64,000 nucleotides of DNA from Mesorhizobium sp. (lineage in GTDB: Bacteria; Pseudomonadota; Alphaproteobacteria; Rhizobiales; Rhizobiaceae), in the NCBI GenBank assembly GCA_004020645.1, contig SAQL01000001.1:151176-215175 (forward strand), in the 5' to 3' direction. The notes below the pieces were generated by a model. It worked only from the letters and a program-made list of their open reading frames with translations. It had not been told where the DNA came from and did not search any database. Position 1 is the first letter of the stretch; each line of letters opens with the position of its first letter. Positions 19,605-29,163 of this stretch are shown piece by piece. The translations under genes and the position numbers were made by a program.

Positions 19605-20296
19605 CCGATCACGGCTCGCCGCGCCGCCGAGAAGAACTGGCGACGCACCAGAACCGCCAGCAACAGCAGCGTCGACAGCACGAACACCATTGGGTCGACG
19701 AACCAGCCGAGATAACCGATCGAGAAGAACACGCCGCGCATGCCGGAATTGAAATGTTTCCCGGCCAGCATGTTCATGCGCGCCGCCCGCCATACCGCCG
19801 TTTTGCTGACCGGGTTGCGTGATGCCTCGCCATGCGGGATCGGCACCGCACCGATCAGGATCGAGCAATAGTTGAACAGCCGGTAGGCCCAGCCGAACTT
19901 GAAGAAGGAATAGGCAAGGATCAGCACCAAACCGAACACCTTCATCTGAAAGGCAGAGCGGGACGATGTCGCGCCGAGCGGCAGATCGCTCAGCACCGAA
20001 AGAACCTGATCGGAGGCGCCGAGCAGGGCGAAACAGCCGCCGATCGCAATCAGCGAACTGGAAGCGAAGAAGGCGGTTCCCTGCTGAAGACCTGCCATGA
20101 TGGCGGTGTCGACGATGCGGACCTCGCGTTCGGCCATGGTCCGCATCCAGGCTTCGCGCTGTACGTTCATCGCTGTCGTCAGCGACATGCGGCTGACCAG
20201 CCTTCCGTCGGAGGCGAGCGTATGCAGTACCCACACGAAAAGGAAGAAGGCCAGCGCCACGACGTCGGCCGTCGACAAATGAAAGGAATCGCCCAT
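19541..20296 (-). CDS. DUF599 domain-containing membrane protein
   Basis: A 251-residue protein with four likely membrane helices (residues about 10-28, 73-95, 115-135 and 200-220) and the family segments NVQREAWMRTMAEREVRIVD and ARMNMLAGKHFNSGMRGVFF. This is the DUF599 arrangement, a membrane family without known function. The C-terminal ~20 residues are proline- and arginine-rich and lie in the region shared antisense with the YdcF gene. Confidence 0.82.
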   Translation of the reverse strand: MGDSFHLSTADVVALAFFLFVWVLHTLASDGRLVSRMSLTTAMNVQREAWMRTMAEREVRIVDTAIMAGLQQGTAFFASSSLIAIGGCFALLGASDQVLSVLSDLPLGATSSRSAFQMKVFGLVLILAYSFFKFGWAYRLFNYCSILIGAVPIPHGEASRNPVSKTAVWRAARMNMLAGKHFNSGMRGVFFSIGYLGWFVDPMVFVLSTLLLLAVLVRRQFFSAARRAVIGQPPEPTPGPGKSRSMRPNSQ

Positions 20297-20458
20297 GCGA
20301 CCCTTTTACCACAAGCGGTGGCGCCGCTTCGATGGCGGAACGCAACGATGTCGCTGCCGGAGCAAACAAGGTCGGCAGGTGCAGCGCCGCGATCTTCGAA
20401 AGAGCGGAAACATCAAAGGGAATTCCTATATGTAAATTCCAATAGGAGAGAGCGGCGC

Positions 20459-21862
20459 GTGTTCCTTTCGGTTTTCGACCTGTTCAAGATCGGCATTGGA
20501 CCATCGAGTTCGCACACGATGGGGCCGATGACGGCTGCGCGGCGTTTTCTCGACGAGGTCGCGGGAGATGACTGGCCACGCCCGGCCGGCGCCAAGGTCG
20601 ACCGCGTCGCTGCCAGCCTGCACGGCTCGCTTGCCTATACCGGCATCGGCCATGGTTCCGACCGTGCCGTCGTGCTTGGCCTTGCCGGCCAGATGCCGCA
20701 GACGGTGGACCCCGATCAGGCGGACAGCATCGTCGACCGTATTGCCGCCGAGAAGCGGATTTCACCGCCGGGCCATCCCTCCTATCGCTTCGACCCGGCA
20801 ACGGATCTGGTGCTCGACCGCAAGACGCCGCTACCCGGCCACGCCAACGGCATGGCCTTCTCCGCCTATGATGCCGACGATCGCCTGCTGCTCAAGCGCA
20901 TCTATTATTCGATCGGCGGCGGCTTCGTGGTTTCCGAGGAAGAATTGCAGCGGATGAAGGTGAAGGGCTCGGTGACGACGGAAGGCAAGAAGGTTCCATA
21001 CCCCTTCAAGAACGCCGTCGAGATGCTGTCGATGGCGGCAAAAAGCGGCCTTTCCATCGCCGACATGAAGCGCGTCAACGAAGAGACGCAGATGCCGCGC
21101 GAGGAACTCGACGCCGGCCTCGACGGCATCTGGAGCGCCATGAAGAGCTGCATCGAGCGTGGCCTGTCGCAGGACGGCATCATGCCGGGTGGGTTGAAGG
21201 TGCGCCGACGCGCCCGGCGATTGCATGACAAGCTGCAGGAGCAGTGGCAGCAGAACCGGCCCAATCCGCTGCTCGCCAACGACTGGCTGTCGATCTATGC
21301 CATGGCGGTGAACGAGGAGAACGCCGCCGGCGGGCGCGTCGTCACCGCGCCGACCAATGGTGCTGCAGGCACGCTGCCCGCGGTGCTGCGCTACTGGCTG
21401 CATTTCCATCCCGAGGCCGACCAGCCAAGCATCCGCGATTTCCTGCTGACCGCGGCGGCGATCGGCGGCATCATCAAGACCAACGCTTCGATCTCGGGCG
21501 CCGAGGTCGGTTGCCAGGGCGAGGTCGGTTCGGCCTCGGCGATGGCGGCAGCGGGGCTGTGCGCCGTCATGGGCGGCACGCCCGAGCAGGTCGAGAACGC
21601 CGCCGAGATCGCGCTTGAACATCATCTCGGCATGACCTGCGATCCGGTCGGTGGGCTGGTGCAGGTGCCTTGCATCGAGCGCAACGCGCTCGGCGCCGTC
21701 AAGGCGGTGACCGCTGCTTCGCTGGCCATCAAGGGCGACGGCGTTCATTTCGTGCCGCTCGATGCCGCAATCGAGACCATGCGCCAGACCGGCCTCGACA
21801 TGAACGAGAAATACAAGGAAACCAGCCTCGGCGGGCTGGCCGTCAATATCGTGGAATGCTGA
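20459..21862 (+). CDS. sdaA: L-serine ammonia-lyase, iron-sulfur dependent, single chain
   Basis: A 467-residue enzyme deaminating L-serine to pyruvate. The start is the GTG at 20459: AGGAGAG lies 8 bases upstream and the protein begins [20 protein letters not shown], the expected N-terminus. The frame is open far upstream, but that part has no family similarity. The N-terminal beta domain and C-terminal catalytic alpha domain are fused, as in E. coli SdaA. Cysteine ligands for the 4Fe-4S cluster lie in [29 protein letters not shown] and QVPCIERNA. It appears to be a single-gene unit. Confidence 0.95.
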   Translation: MFLSVFDLFKIGIGPSSSHTMGPMTAARRFLDEVAGDDWPRPAGAKVDRVAASLHGSLAYTGIGHGSDRAVVLGLAGQMPQTVDPDQADSIVDRIAAEKRISPPGHPSYRFDPATDLVLDRKTPLPGHANGMAFSAYDADDRLLLKRIYYSIGGGFVVSEEELQRMKVKGSVTTEGKKVPYPFKNAVEMLSMAAKSGLSIADMKRVNEETQMPREELDAGLDGIWSAMKSCIERGLSQDGIMPGGLKVRRRARRLHDKLQEQWQQNRPNPLLANDWLSIYAMAVNEENAAGGRVVTAPTNGAAGTLPAVLRYWLHFHPEADQPSIRDFLLTAAAIGGIIKTNASISGAEVGCQGEVGSASAMAAAGLCAVMGGTPEQVENAAEIALEHHLGMTCDPVGGLVQVPCIERNALGAVKAVTAASLAIKGDGVHFVPLDAAIETMRQTGLDMNEKYKETSLGGLAVNIVEC

Positions 21863-21949
21863 GCCAAACCTGGCACTGCGAACACTGGCACTGTGGAGAA
21901 TGTCGACCCGACCGTTGACGCCTTCGCACGCCGGACTAAACCTTAATCC

Positions 21950-22387
21950 ATGTCTCTCAATCTCATAAAGCTCTGTGTCGGCTGCGACAGCGTCGAGGAT
22001 CTCGAAGAGTGGATCGCCTTCCGCCTCGACGAACGGCGGCGCGCCGGTGAACCGGTCGAGCACTACCACACCACCCGCATGATGCCGACGCGCGGCGCCG
22101 AAGTCACTAATGGCGGTTCCCTCTACTGGGTGATCAAGGGCAACGTGCAATGCCGGCAGTTGATCACCGAAATCCGCCCGTTCACCGATGACGAGGGCAT
22201 CGGCCGCTGTCATCTGATGCTCGATCCCGTGGTCGTGCGCACCGAATGGCAGCCGCGCCGCGCCTTTCAAGGCTGGCGCTACCTGAAACCGTCGGACGCA
22301 CCGGCCGATCTCGGCAAGGGCAAAGCGGGATTGGTCGAGATGCCGCCGAAACTCAGGCGCGAGCTTGCCGATCTCGGCCTTCTGTAG
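21950..22387 (+). CDS. DUF1489 family protein
   Basis: A 145-residue soluble protein matching the alphaproteobacterial DUF1489 family by its whole length: LIKLCVGCDSVEDLEEW at the start, TTRMMPTRGAEVTNGGSLYWV, RCHLMLDPVVVRTEWQPRRAFQGWRYL, and a leucine-rich end. Two cysteines (CVGC) near the N-terminus could bind a metal, which is a guess. No function is known to me. Confidence 0.85.
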   Translation: MSLNLIKLCVGCDSVEDLEEWIAFRLDERRRAGEPVEHYHTTRMMPTRGAEVTNGGSLYWVIKGNVQCRQLITEIRPFTDDEGIGRCHLMLDPVVVRTEWQPRRAFQGWRYLKPSDAPADLGKGKAGLVEMPPKLRRELADLGLL

Positions 22388-22484
22388 GAAGGCGCCCCAA
22401 ATTCAAAGCTGCCGTGATGGCTGGCCCTCCAGTCGCCTCATGCTGGGCTTGCAAGCTGTGCGACAACGCCACATCTTGAATGTC

Positions 22485-23216
22485 ATGAGCGACAAGAAGC
22501 AGCCCGTGCCCGCAAAGGCCAATCCTGCGCCGGTCGAACCCCAATCGAGCACCGGCGAGATCGACGCCTTTATCCGTCAGGCGAGGACGCTTGCTGCGTC
22601 CGCGACCGGGTCAGGCAGGCTGATCCTTTCCCTCGACGCGACGATGAGCCGCCAGCCGACCTGGGACCTCGCCTGCGCGCTGCAGGGCGAGATGTTCGAC
22701 GCCGTCGGCAAGGCCGGAGCGCTCAAGGTTCAATTGGTTTATTTTCGTGGTCTTGGCGAGTGCCGCTCATCTGCATTCGTCACCGATACGGACGCGCTGA
22801 AGCAGTTGATGACGCGGATCGAATGCCGCAGCGGCCATACCCAGATCGGCAAGGTTCTCGCCCATGCGCTGAAACAGACGGCGGCGGCCAAAGTCAACGC
22901 GCTGGTCTATATCGGCGATGCGATGGAAGAAAATATCGACGATCTGGCCGAAAAAGCCGGCAGCCTCGGCCTGCACGGCGTTCCTGTCTTCGTCTTTCAG
23001 GAGGGCCATGATGCCGGCGCGGAAAAGGCGTTCAAGGAAATTGCGCGGCTGTCCAAAGGCGCTTGGTTCCGATTTGATCGGCGGGCCGCCGCAACTTTGG
23101 CCAGCCTGCTATCGGCGGTCGCGGTGTTTGCGACGGGCGGGCTGAAGGCTCTGGAGGCCAGGGGGAGGCCGGAAGACCGGCTGATGATCGAGCATCTGCG
23201 GAGCGGCAGGAAATGA
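22485..23216 (+). CDS. VWA-like domain protein paired with a J-domain membrane protein
   Basis: A 243-residue protein. The ATG at 22485 was chosen because the frame upstream overlaps the DUF1489 gene and lacks similarity; the first 24 residues are a Pro/Lys-rich linker. The core resembles a von Willebrand factor A fold with a metal-site motif DATMS at residues 51-55 (DxTxS variant), a conserved threonine region SGHTQIGKVLAHAL and a later GDAMEE. No membrane helix is certain. The stop overlaps the start of the J-domain gene (ATGA), so the two are made together. Function is unknown; VWA proteins usually assemble or present partners. Confidence 0.72.
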   Translation: MSDKKQPVPAKANPAPVEPQSSTGEIDAFIRQARTLAASATGSGRLILSLDATMSRQPTWDLACALQGEMFDAVGKAGALKVQLVYFRGLGECRSSAFVTDTDALKQLMTRIECRSGHTQIGKVLAHALKQTAAAKVNALVYIGDAMEENIDDLAEKAGSLGLHGVPVFVFQEGHDAGAEKAFKEIARLSKGAWFRFDRRAAATLASLLSAVAVFATGGLKALEARGRPEDRLMIEHLRSGRK

Positions 23217-23914
23217 TGGGCGCGACTATCGCATTCGTGGCGTTGCTTTTGGTGCTGCTCGTCATGGCCACCGTGTTTCTGCGCGCCGACCCCGCGAAAC
23301 TCGCAAGCTGGATGAGGACAGTTGGGCCCGCCCTGCTGGCGCTGATCGGCGTCGCCGCGCTTCTGGTCGGACGCGCAGGCATCGGCGGCTTGATCCTGTC
23401 GACGGCGCTCGCCTGGTATGGCTCGATGCGGATGAGGCGGCCGACGGCGAAACTGGAGCCGGGCAAGCATTCGACGGTGCGCACCGCGGCACTCGAAATG
23501 GAGCTTGATCACGATACCGGCAGTCTGGAGGGGCTCGTGCTCGTCGGCCGCCATGAAGGCAAGATGCTTGGCACGATGAGCCTTGCGGAATTGCAGCAGC
23601 TTTATCGCGAACTCCCTGGCGACCCGGAGAGCCGCCAGTTGCTAGAGACGTATCTTGACGGCAGATTTCCCACCTGGCGCAAAGACGCTGAGGCGAATGG
23701 TGGCGACGGGCTGGGTGTTTCGCCAGGTTCGGGCGCCATGACTAAGGAGGAGGCCTACAAGATCCTTGGTCTTGAAGCGGGGGCCGCCGCGGCGGATGTC
23801 CGCAAGGCGCACCGCCGCCTGATGCAGCGCCTGCACCCCGATATCGGCGGCACTTCTTTTCTGGCGGCGCGAATCAACGAAGCCAAGGACGTCTTGCTCT
23901 CCGATCACAACTAG
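23213..23914 (+). CDS. Membrane-anchored J-domain protein (DnaJ-like C-terminus)
   Basis: A 233-residue protein with two or three N-terminal hydrophobic helices (about 5-23, 38-53 and 56-69), a middle region with LEGLVLVGRHEGKMLGTMSL, and a C-terminal J domain (residues about 177-233) containing the HPD tripeptide at 208-210 needed to stimulate Hsp70 ATPase. The plan of membrane anchor followed by terminal J domain resembles the mitochondrial import factor Pam18/Tim14 and some alphaproteobacterial relatives. It overlaps the VWA gene by 4 bp. A DnaK recruitment role at the membrane is inferred. Confidence 0.8.
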   Translation: MMGATIAFVALLLVLLVMATVFLRADPAKLASWMRTVGPALLALIGVAALLVGRAGIGGLILSTALAWYGSMRMRRPTAKLEPGKHSTVRTAALEMELDHDTGSLEGLVLVGRHEGKMLGTMSLAELQQLYRELPGDPESRQLLETYLDGRFPTWRKDAEANGGDGLGVSPGSGAMTKEEAYKILGLEAGAAAADVRKAHRRLMQRLHPDIGGTSFLAARINEAKDVLLSDHN

Positions 23915-23959
23915 TCTCCTTCGACGCAAAATTTTTCCGGGAGATGTTTTCGACGCCGC

Positions 23960-25357
23960 CTACTGCTGGACGGCGTAGCACTCGATTTTCTTTTTCTTCA
24001 GGGCGTTGCAGGCTTTCCAGGCAGCAGTTTTCGAACCAAAGCCGAACCGGGCGCGGTAATAGGTGACGCCGTCCTTTTCGAAGGCGACCGTGAAACCTGT
24101 GGCATCGGCGAGGATCGAAGGCGCCTGCTTGCTCGTCTCGTCCAGGAGAGCCTGGGCTTCGGATTGTTTTGGCGAAGAGGCGACCTGGACTGCCCAGCCG
24201 GACGGCACCGATGCCGTGTTGACGGGATCGACCGGCGCCGGTTCGGCGTAGGCTGCTGCGACCCGCGCTGTCGCCACATCGTCCGCCGTGGCCGCGGCCA
24301 CTGTGTTGACCTTCTCGGTCTGGACGACGGGGGTGGTTTCTTCAACGGCGGGTTCGGTTTCCTCAACTAGCGAGGCAATGGCATCATCGTCCGGGGCATC
24401 GTCGTCCGGCCTGCTGTCCGGCGTCGGCGCGTCGCGCTTGGGCAGGAACACTTTTGCCAGCGCGGTGATCGGGTTGCCGCCGCCGGCCTTGGCGATCAGC
24501 ATGCCGCTGCCGCGCGACGATGCCTTCGGCATGTAGGTGTTGATCAATGCGGCCATCTGGTTGTCACGGCTGCCGCCGGATTTCCCGCCTATGATCACCG
24601 CTACGATGCGGCGATCGCCGTCGTCGACCGAGGAAACGAGATTGTAGCCGGAGGCGCGGGTGTAACCGGTCTTGATACCGTCGACGCCTTTGATGCGCCC
24701 AAGCAGGCGGTTATGGCCGTTGATGCGCTTGCGGCCGTAGAGAAAGGAACGCTGCGAGAAATAGCCGTAATACTGGGGAAAATGCTCCCGCAGCGCGATG
24801 CCGAGCACAGCCATGTCGCGCGCGGTCGTGAATTGACCGGGATTTGGCAAGCCGTGGGCGTTGCGGAAAACGGTCCCTTTCATGCCCAGCGCCCGCGCCT
24901 TGGCTGTCATCATGTGGGCGAAATTGGCCTCATTGCCGCCGAGAAGCTCGCCGAGCGCTGTTGCCGAATCGTTTGCCGACTTGGTCACCATCGACAGGAT
25001 CGCGGTCTCGACCGTGATCGCGCCGCCCCGTCTGACGCCGAGTTTCGTCGGCGGTTCAGCAGCAGCATTGGCCGAGAAGACGACCTTGGAGTTCTTGCTG
25101 ATCTTGCCGTTCGCCATGGCCTCGAAGGCCAGGTAAAGCGTCATCATCTTGGTGAGCGAGGCCGGATAGCGCCGACCATCAGCATTCGAAGAATAAAGCA
25201 CCTTGCCGGTCTTGGCATCGATGACGATGGCCGCCGACCTCGCCGCCATCGACGAAGCAGCGTCGGCAACGACGAATGTCATCGCCAAAGCGAGGATCAT
25301 GATCGTTTTCAAAGAGGACGAGGATTTGGAGAGAATGCCCGACAACGCCTGACGCAC
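23960..25357 (-). CDS. D-alanyl-D-alanine carboxypeptidase with C-terminal SPOR domain
   Basis: A 465-residue low-molecular-weight penicillin-binding protein trimming peptidoglycan pentapeptides. The start was placed at a GTG (25357) because AAAGGAA lies about 8 bases upstream; a TTG at 25396 would add 13 residues. A signal sequence or anchor follows (IMILALAMTFVVADA). Active-site motifs are SLTK (Ser67/Lys70), SAN (127-129) and KTG (229-231). After an acidic, Pro/Asp-rich linker the last ~80 residues form a SPOR domain (WAVQVASSPKQSEAQALL and later YYRARFGF), which binds denuded glycan at the septum. This points to a division-site role. Confidence 0.93.
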   Translation of the reverse strand: MRQALSGILSKSSSSLKTIMILALAMTFVVADAASSMAARSAAIVIDAKTGKVLYSSNADGRRYPASLTKMMTLYLAFEAMANGKISKNSKVVFSANAAAEPPTKLGVRRGGAITVETAILSMVTKSANDSATALGELLGGNEANFAHMMTAKARALGMKGTVFRNAHGLPNPGQFTTARDMAVLGIALREHFPQYYGYFSQRSFLYGRKRINGHNRLLGRIKGVDGIKTGYTRASGYNLVSSVDDGDRRIVAVIIGGKSGGSRDNQMAALINTYMPKASSRGSGMLIAKAGGGNPITALAKVFLPKRDAPTPDSRPDDDAPDDDAIASLVEETEPAVEETTPVVQTEKVNTVAAATADDVATARVAAAYAEPAPVDPVNTASVPSGWAVQVASSPKQSEAQALLDETSKQAPSILADATGFTVAFEKDGVTYYRARFGFGSKTAAWKACNALKKKKIECYAVQQ

Positions 25358-25573
25358 CGATGGTTCCTTTGAATTTTTTGTTGCTGGAGGCGGCAAAGGT
25401 CCTGCCTCACTTCAAGCCAAGCTATCGCGGTCAGCGTTACCAATCCGTTTATGGTAACCACCGTGTTCACCATTTTCTTCGGGCTTGAGCTTCTCTTTAT
25501 TCGAATTTTAGCCATTGCCCGTGGCTGGGCCTGTATGCCGCGCCGGCCGGCTGGAACCGCGCTCGGTGAAACA

Positions 25574-25602
25574 TTGACTTTTTGTGCAGTGCACAATATA
25601 TA
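25574..25602 (+). promoter_or_regulatory. Sigma-70-type promoter of the phasin gene
   Basis: TTGACT (25574-25579) and TATATA (25597-25602) are separated by exactly 17 bp, close to the housekeeping consensus. The phasin ATG lies about 72 bp beyond the -10 box. Confidence 0.72.
25582..25596. promoter_or_regulatory. Operator-like palindrome in the phasin promoter spacer
   Basis: A perfect 15-bp dyad, TTGTGCAGTGCACAA, fills the space between the -35 and -10 boxes, where a bound repressor would block RNA polymerase. PhaR/AniA-type regulators control phasin genes in alphaproteobacteria and favour TGCA-containing dyads; PhaR is an inference here. Confidence 0.62.
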
Positions 25603-25617
25603 ACTTGCATTGCACAA
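25603..25617. promoter_or_regulatory. Second operator-like half-dyad downstream of the phasin -10 box
   Basis: ACTTGCATTGCACAA keeps the right half TGCACAA and the central TGCA symmetry of the first site. The two centres are 21 bp apart, two helical turns, so both could be bound on the same DNA face. Confidence 0.5.
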
Positions 25618-25674
25618 CGCGGCCCAGGACAGGGCGCGTCTACCGTTCAACGTCAACTGTCAAGGGAGCGTGAA

Positions 25675-26004
25675 ATGACCCAGACCTATGAAAATTTCAG
25701 CAAATACGGCAAGGAGTTTGCCGACACCGGCTTGAAGAGCTTCGCATCCCTTTCCAAGGGTGCGCAGGCCATCGCCACCGAGGCGGGCGAATACACCAAG
25801 AAAAGCTTCGAGGCCGGCAGCGCAGCAGCCGAGAAACTTTTGTCGGCCAAGTCGCTGGAGAAGGCGATCGAGATCCAGTCCGATTTTGCCAAGCAGTCGT
25901 ACGAAGCCTTCGTTAACGAAGCCACCAAGATCGGCGATCTCTATGCCGAACTCGCCAAAGAGGCCTACAAGCCGTTCGAATCAATGGTCGCAAAAGCGAA
26001 ATAA
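25675..26004 (+). CDS. Phasin family protein
   Basis: A 109-residue helical protein rich in Ala, Lys and Glu with no signal peptide. It matches the phasin family (FSKYGKEFADTGLKSFASLSKGAQAIATE, shown here in part as KSFASLSKGAQAIA; also SLEKAIEIQSDFAKQSYEAF). Phasins coat polyhydroxyalkanoate granules or act as stress-linked surfactant proteins. The ATG at 25675 follows AAGGGAGCG. The gene has its own promoter with two operator-like sites and its own strong terminator, so it is a single-gene unit. Confidence 0.9.
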   Translation: MTQTYENFSKYGKEFADTGLKSFASLSKGAQAIATEAGEYTKKSFEAGSAAAEKLLSAKSLEKAIEIQSDFAKQSYEAFVNEATKIGDLYAELAKEAYKPFESMVAKAK

Positions 26005-26045
26005 CCTCGCTATAATGTGAAGATGGCCTCGGGCCTGCAAGACAG

Positions 26046-26076
26046 ACCCGGTCGCGAACGCGCGGCCGGGTTTTTT
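26046..26076 (+). terminator. Rho-independent terminator of the phasin gene
   Basis: ACCCGGTCGCG (26046-26056) pairs over 11 bp (one T-G wobble) with CGCGGCCGGGT (26061-26071) around an AACG loop, followed by six T residues (26071-26076). Confidence 0.93.
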
Positions 26077-26237
26077 CATGGCAATTTGAAATCAGAGGGT
26101 TCCGCTGCCTTCACGATTTCGAAAATCGGCCAAGTTTGGCCACCTAGCCATATTGTCAGCTAAACAGAAGGGCTTAAAATCGTTCATCGAAGACCTACAT
26201 GTCGAACTCGTAAGGGGATTCGAAAAGGCAGGGCTAC

Positions 26238-26603
26238 GTGACGATTGGTTTGACTGCCACAAGAGATGTGGTGCGGATGCAGAACGGCGGCGACGGCAAC
26301 GAGGCCGGTCGCGGCACGGCCGTCATCACGCGCACCAAAACCAAGACCAAGAAGCCTAGCCTTTATCGGGTCCTCATACTCAACGACGACTACACACCCA
26401 TGGAATTCGTGGTTCACGTACTGGAGCGTTTTTTCCAGAAGGACCGTGAAGCCGCCACACGCATCATGCTACATGTTCACAATCATGGAGTGGGCGAGTG
26501 CGGGGTCTATACATTCGAGGTGGCCGAGACCAAAGTGTCTCAGGTCATGGATTTCGCCCGACAGAATCAGCATCCGCTGCAATGCGTGATGGAGAAGAAG
26601 TGA
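26238..26603 (+). CDS. clpS: ATP-dependent Clp protease adaptor ClpS
   Basis: A 121-residue adaptor that delivers N-end-rule substrates to ClpA. The core has [23 protein letters not shown], the N-degron pocket region, and later [21 protein letters not shown]. The GTG at 26238 was used; an ATG at 26277 would give 108 residues starting [11 protein letters not shown], and neither start has a perfect ribosome site. The variable basic N-terminus (TRTKTKTKK) is the flexible part that enters the ClpA pore. It lies 6 bp before clpA, so the adaptor and unfoldase are produced together. Confidence 0.94.
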   Translation: MTIGLTATRDVVRMQNGGDGNEAGRGTAVITRTKTKTKKPSLYRVLILNDDYTPMEFVVHVLERFFQKDREAATRIMLHVHNHGVGECGVYTFEVAETKVSQVMDFARQNQHPLQCVMEKK

Positions 26604-26609
26604 GGTAAC

Positions 26610-29078
26610 ATGCCGGCTTTCTCCCAAGGCCTGGAAAAGGCGCTTCACCAGGCGCTGACGCTCGCCAATGAGCGGCACCACGAATACGCAACCCTTGAAC
26701 ATTTGCTGCTCGCCCTTATCGACGACACCGAGGCGGCCGCGGTGATGCGCGCCTGCAACGTCGATCTCGACGAGCTGAAGCACACGGTTCTCACCTATAT
26801 CGACACCGAGCTCGACAATCTCGTCACCGGCTACGACGAGGATTCCAAGCCGACGGCCGGTTTCCAGCGCGTCATCCAGCGCGCGGTTATCCATGTTCAG
26901 TCGTCCGGCCGCGAGGAAGTCTCCGGCGCCAACGTGCTCGTTGCGATCTTCGCCGAGCGCGAGAGCCATGCCGCCTATTTCCTGCAGGAACAGCAGATGA
27001 CCCGCTACGACGCGGTCAACTACATTTCGCATGGCATCGCCAAGCGCCCAGGCGCATCCGAGACGCGGTCGCCGCGCGGCGCCGACGACGAGCAGGGCGG
27101 CCAGAGCGGAGCCGAGCCGCAAGAGGACGGCGGCAAGAAAAAGCAGCAGCAGGACGCGCTGACCGCCTATTGCATCAATCTGAACAACAAGGCCAAGGCC
27201 GGCAAGATCGATCCGCTGATCGGCCGCGGGTCCGAGATCAACCGCACCATCCAGGTGCTGTGCCGCCGCTCCAAGAACAATCCGCTCTATGTCGGCGACC
27301 CCGGCGTCGGCAAGACGGCGATCGCTGAAGGCCTTGCCAAGCGCATCGTGGAGGGAGACGTGCCGGAAGTGCTGCACAACGCCACCATCTTCGCACTTGA
27401 TATGGGAACATTGCTGGCCGGCACCCGCTATCGCGGCGATTTCGAGGAGCGGCTGAAGCAGGTCGTCAAGGAACTCGAGGATTATCCGGGCGCGGTGCTG
27501 TTCATCGACGAGATCCACACGGTGATCGGGGCAGGGGCGACGTCGGGCGGCGCCATGGATGCGTCGAACCTGTTGAAGCCGGCGCTGTCGTCCGGAACGA
27601 TCCGCTGCATCGGCTCGACCACCTACAAGGAGTTCCGCCAGTTCTTCGAGAAGGACCGCGCCTTGGTGCGGCGCTTCCAGAAGATCGATGTCAACGAGCC
27701 GACCATCGAGGACGCCATCGAGATAATGAAGGGTCTGAAGCCGTATTTCGAGGAGTTCCACAAGGTCCGCTACACGGCTGAGGCGATCAAGGCTTCGGTC
27801 GAACTATCGGCGCGCTACATCAATGACCGCAAGCTGCCGGACAAGGCGATCGACGTGATCGACGAGACCGGCGCCTCGCAGATGCTGGTGCCGGAGGCCA
27901 AGCGCAAGAAGACCATCGGCATCAAGGAGATCGAAGCGACGATCGCCACCATCGCCCGCATTCCGCCGAAGACGGTTTCCGCCGACGACGAGAAGGTGCT
28001 GGCCGGTCTCGACGTCGAGCTGAAGCGCGTCGTCTACGGTCAGGACACCGCGATCACGGCGTTGACCTCGGCGATCAAGCTGGCGCGGGCCGGCTTGCGC
28101 GAACCGGAGAAGCCGATCGGCTCCTATCTGTTCTCGGGACCAACCGGCGTCGGCAAGACCGAAGTGGCAAAGCAGCTCGCCGCATCGCTCGGTGTCGAGC
28201 TGATCCGCTTCGACATGTCCGAATATATGGAGCGCCACACCGTCTCGCGGCTGATCGGCGCGCCTCCCGGCTATGTCGGCTTCGACCAGGGCGGCCTTTT
28301 GACCGACAGCGTCGACCAGCATCCGCATTGCGTGCTGTTGCTGGACGAGGTCGAGAAGGCGCATCCGGACCTGTTCAACATCCTGTTGCAGGTCATGGAC
28401 CACGGCAAGCTGACCGACCACAACGGCAAGCAGATCGACTTCCGCAATGTCATCCTGATCATGACCACCAACGCGGGCGCCTCGGATGCGCAGCGCGCGG
28501 CGATCGGTTTCGGCTCGACCAAGCGCGAAGGCGACGATGTCGAGGCGATCAACCGGCTGTTCACGCCAGAGTTCCGCAACCGTCTCGATGCGATCATCCC
28601 GTTCGGCTCGCTGCCGATTCCGGTCATCCACCAGGTGGTGCAGAAGTTCGTCATGCAGCTCGAGGCCCAGCTCTCTGAGCGCGGCGTCACCTTCGACCTG
28701 TCGCAGGAGGCGATCGCCTGGCTGGCCGAGAAGGGCTATGACGAGCGCATGGGAGCACGGCCGCTCGGCCGCGTCATCCAGGAGCACATCAAAAAGCCGC
28801 TGGCCGACGAGGTGCTGTTCGGCAAGCTCAAGAAGGGCGGTACGGTGCGCGTCACCGTCGAGAAGAAGGAGACCGGCGAGACCGGCCTGAAGCTCGAGTC
28901 ACTCGCCGACGAGGCGCCGGTCAAGCCGAAGAAGGAAGAACCGGACGACACGCCGAAGCCCAAGAAAGCTGCCATCAAGAAGCCCATCGCGAAAAAGGCG
29001 ATCGCGCAGAAGGCGGAGCCTAAGGGCAAGGATGGCGGCAAGCGCAGCCTGGTGCCGCAACTGCCCCGCAAGGGGTGA
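26610..29078 (+). CDS. clpA: ATP-dependent Clp protease ATP-binding subunit ClpA
   Basis: An 822-residue double-ring AAA+ unfoldase that feeds substrates to ClpP. An N-domain (residues 1 to ~150) is followed by D1 with Walker A GDPGVGKT (229-236) and D2 with GPTGVGKT (510-517). Walker B regions are [14 protein letters not shown] and [11 protein letters not shown]. The C-terminal ~55 residues form a Lys/Pro-rich tail (repeated KPKK and [14 protein letters not shown]) beyond the length of E. coli ClpA (about 758), which is unusual and of unknown role. It is in an operon with clpS and is followed by a strong terminator. Confidence 0.97.
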   Translation: MPAFSQGLEKALHQALTLANERHHEYATLEHLLLALIDDTEAAAVMRACNVDLDELKHTVLTYIDTELDNLVTGYDEDSKPTAGFQRVIQRAVIHVQSSGREEVSGANVLVAIFAERESHAAYFLQEQQMTRYDAVNYISHGIAKRPGASETRSPRGADDEQGGQSGAEPQEDGGKKKQQQDALTAYCINLNNKAKAGKIDPLIGRGSEINRTIQVLCRRSKNNPLYVGDPGVGKTAIAEGLAKRIVEGDVPEVLHNATIFALDMGTLLAGTRYRGDFEERLKQVVKELEDYPGAVLFIDEIHTVIGAGATSGGAMDASNLLKPALSSGTIRCIGSTTYKEFRQFFEKDRALVRRFQKIDVNEPTIEDAIEIMKGLKPYFEEFHKVRYTAEAIKASVELSARYINDRKLPDKAIDVIDETGASQMLVPEAKRKKTIGIKEIEATIATIARIPPKTVSADDEKVLAGLDVELKRVVYGQDTAITALTSAIKLARAGLREPEKPIGSYLFSGPTGVGKTEVAKQLAASLGVELIRFDMSEYMERHTVSRLIGAPPGYVGFDQGGLLTDSVDQHPHCVLLLDEVEKAHPDLFNILLQVMDHGKLTDHNGKQIDFRNVILIMTTNAGASDAQRAAIGFGSTKREGDDVEAINRLFTPEFRNRLDAIIPFGSLPIPVIHQVVQKFVMQLEAQLSERGVTFDLSQEAIAWLAEKGYDERMGARPLGRVIQEHIKKPLADEVLFGKLKKGGTVRVTVEKKETGETGLKLESLADEAPVKPKKEEPDDTPKPKKAAIKKPIAKKAIAQKAEPKGKDGGKRSLVPQLPRKG

Positions 29079-29091
29079 TGACCTGAAAACT

Positions 29092-29119
29092 AAAAAAGCC
29101 CCGGCAACGGGGCTTTTTT
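29092..29119 (+). terminator. Rho-independent terminator after clpA, bidirectional
   Basis: GCCCCG (29098-29103) pairs with CGGGGC (29108-29113) around GCAA, extended by an A6 run before and a T6 run (29114-29119) after. The symmetric A/T tails allow termination in both directions, serving clpA and the convergent HIT gene. Confidence 0.95.
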
Positions 29120-29163
29120 ATTGGATAAAGAGTGGCCGAAGGCGTTGTGTGCGACGCCCGGCT

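Noticed and set aside
19832..20458. A long in-frame N-terminal extension of sdaA
   Set aside because: It runs antisense over the DUF599 gene and lacks similarity. The GTG at 20459 with AGGAGAG gives the standard SdaA N-terminus.
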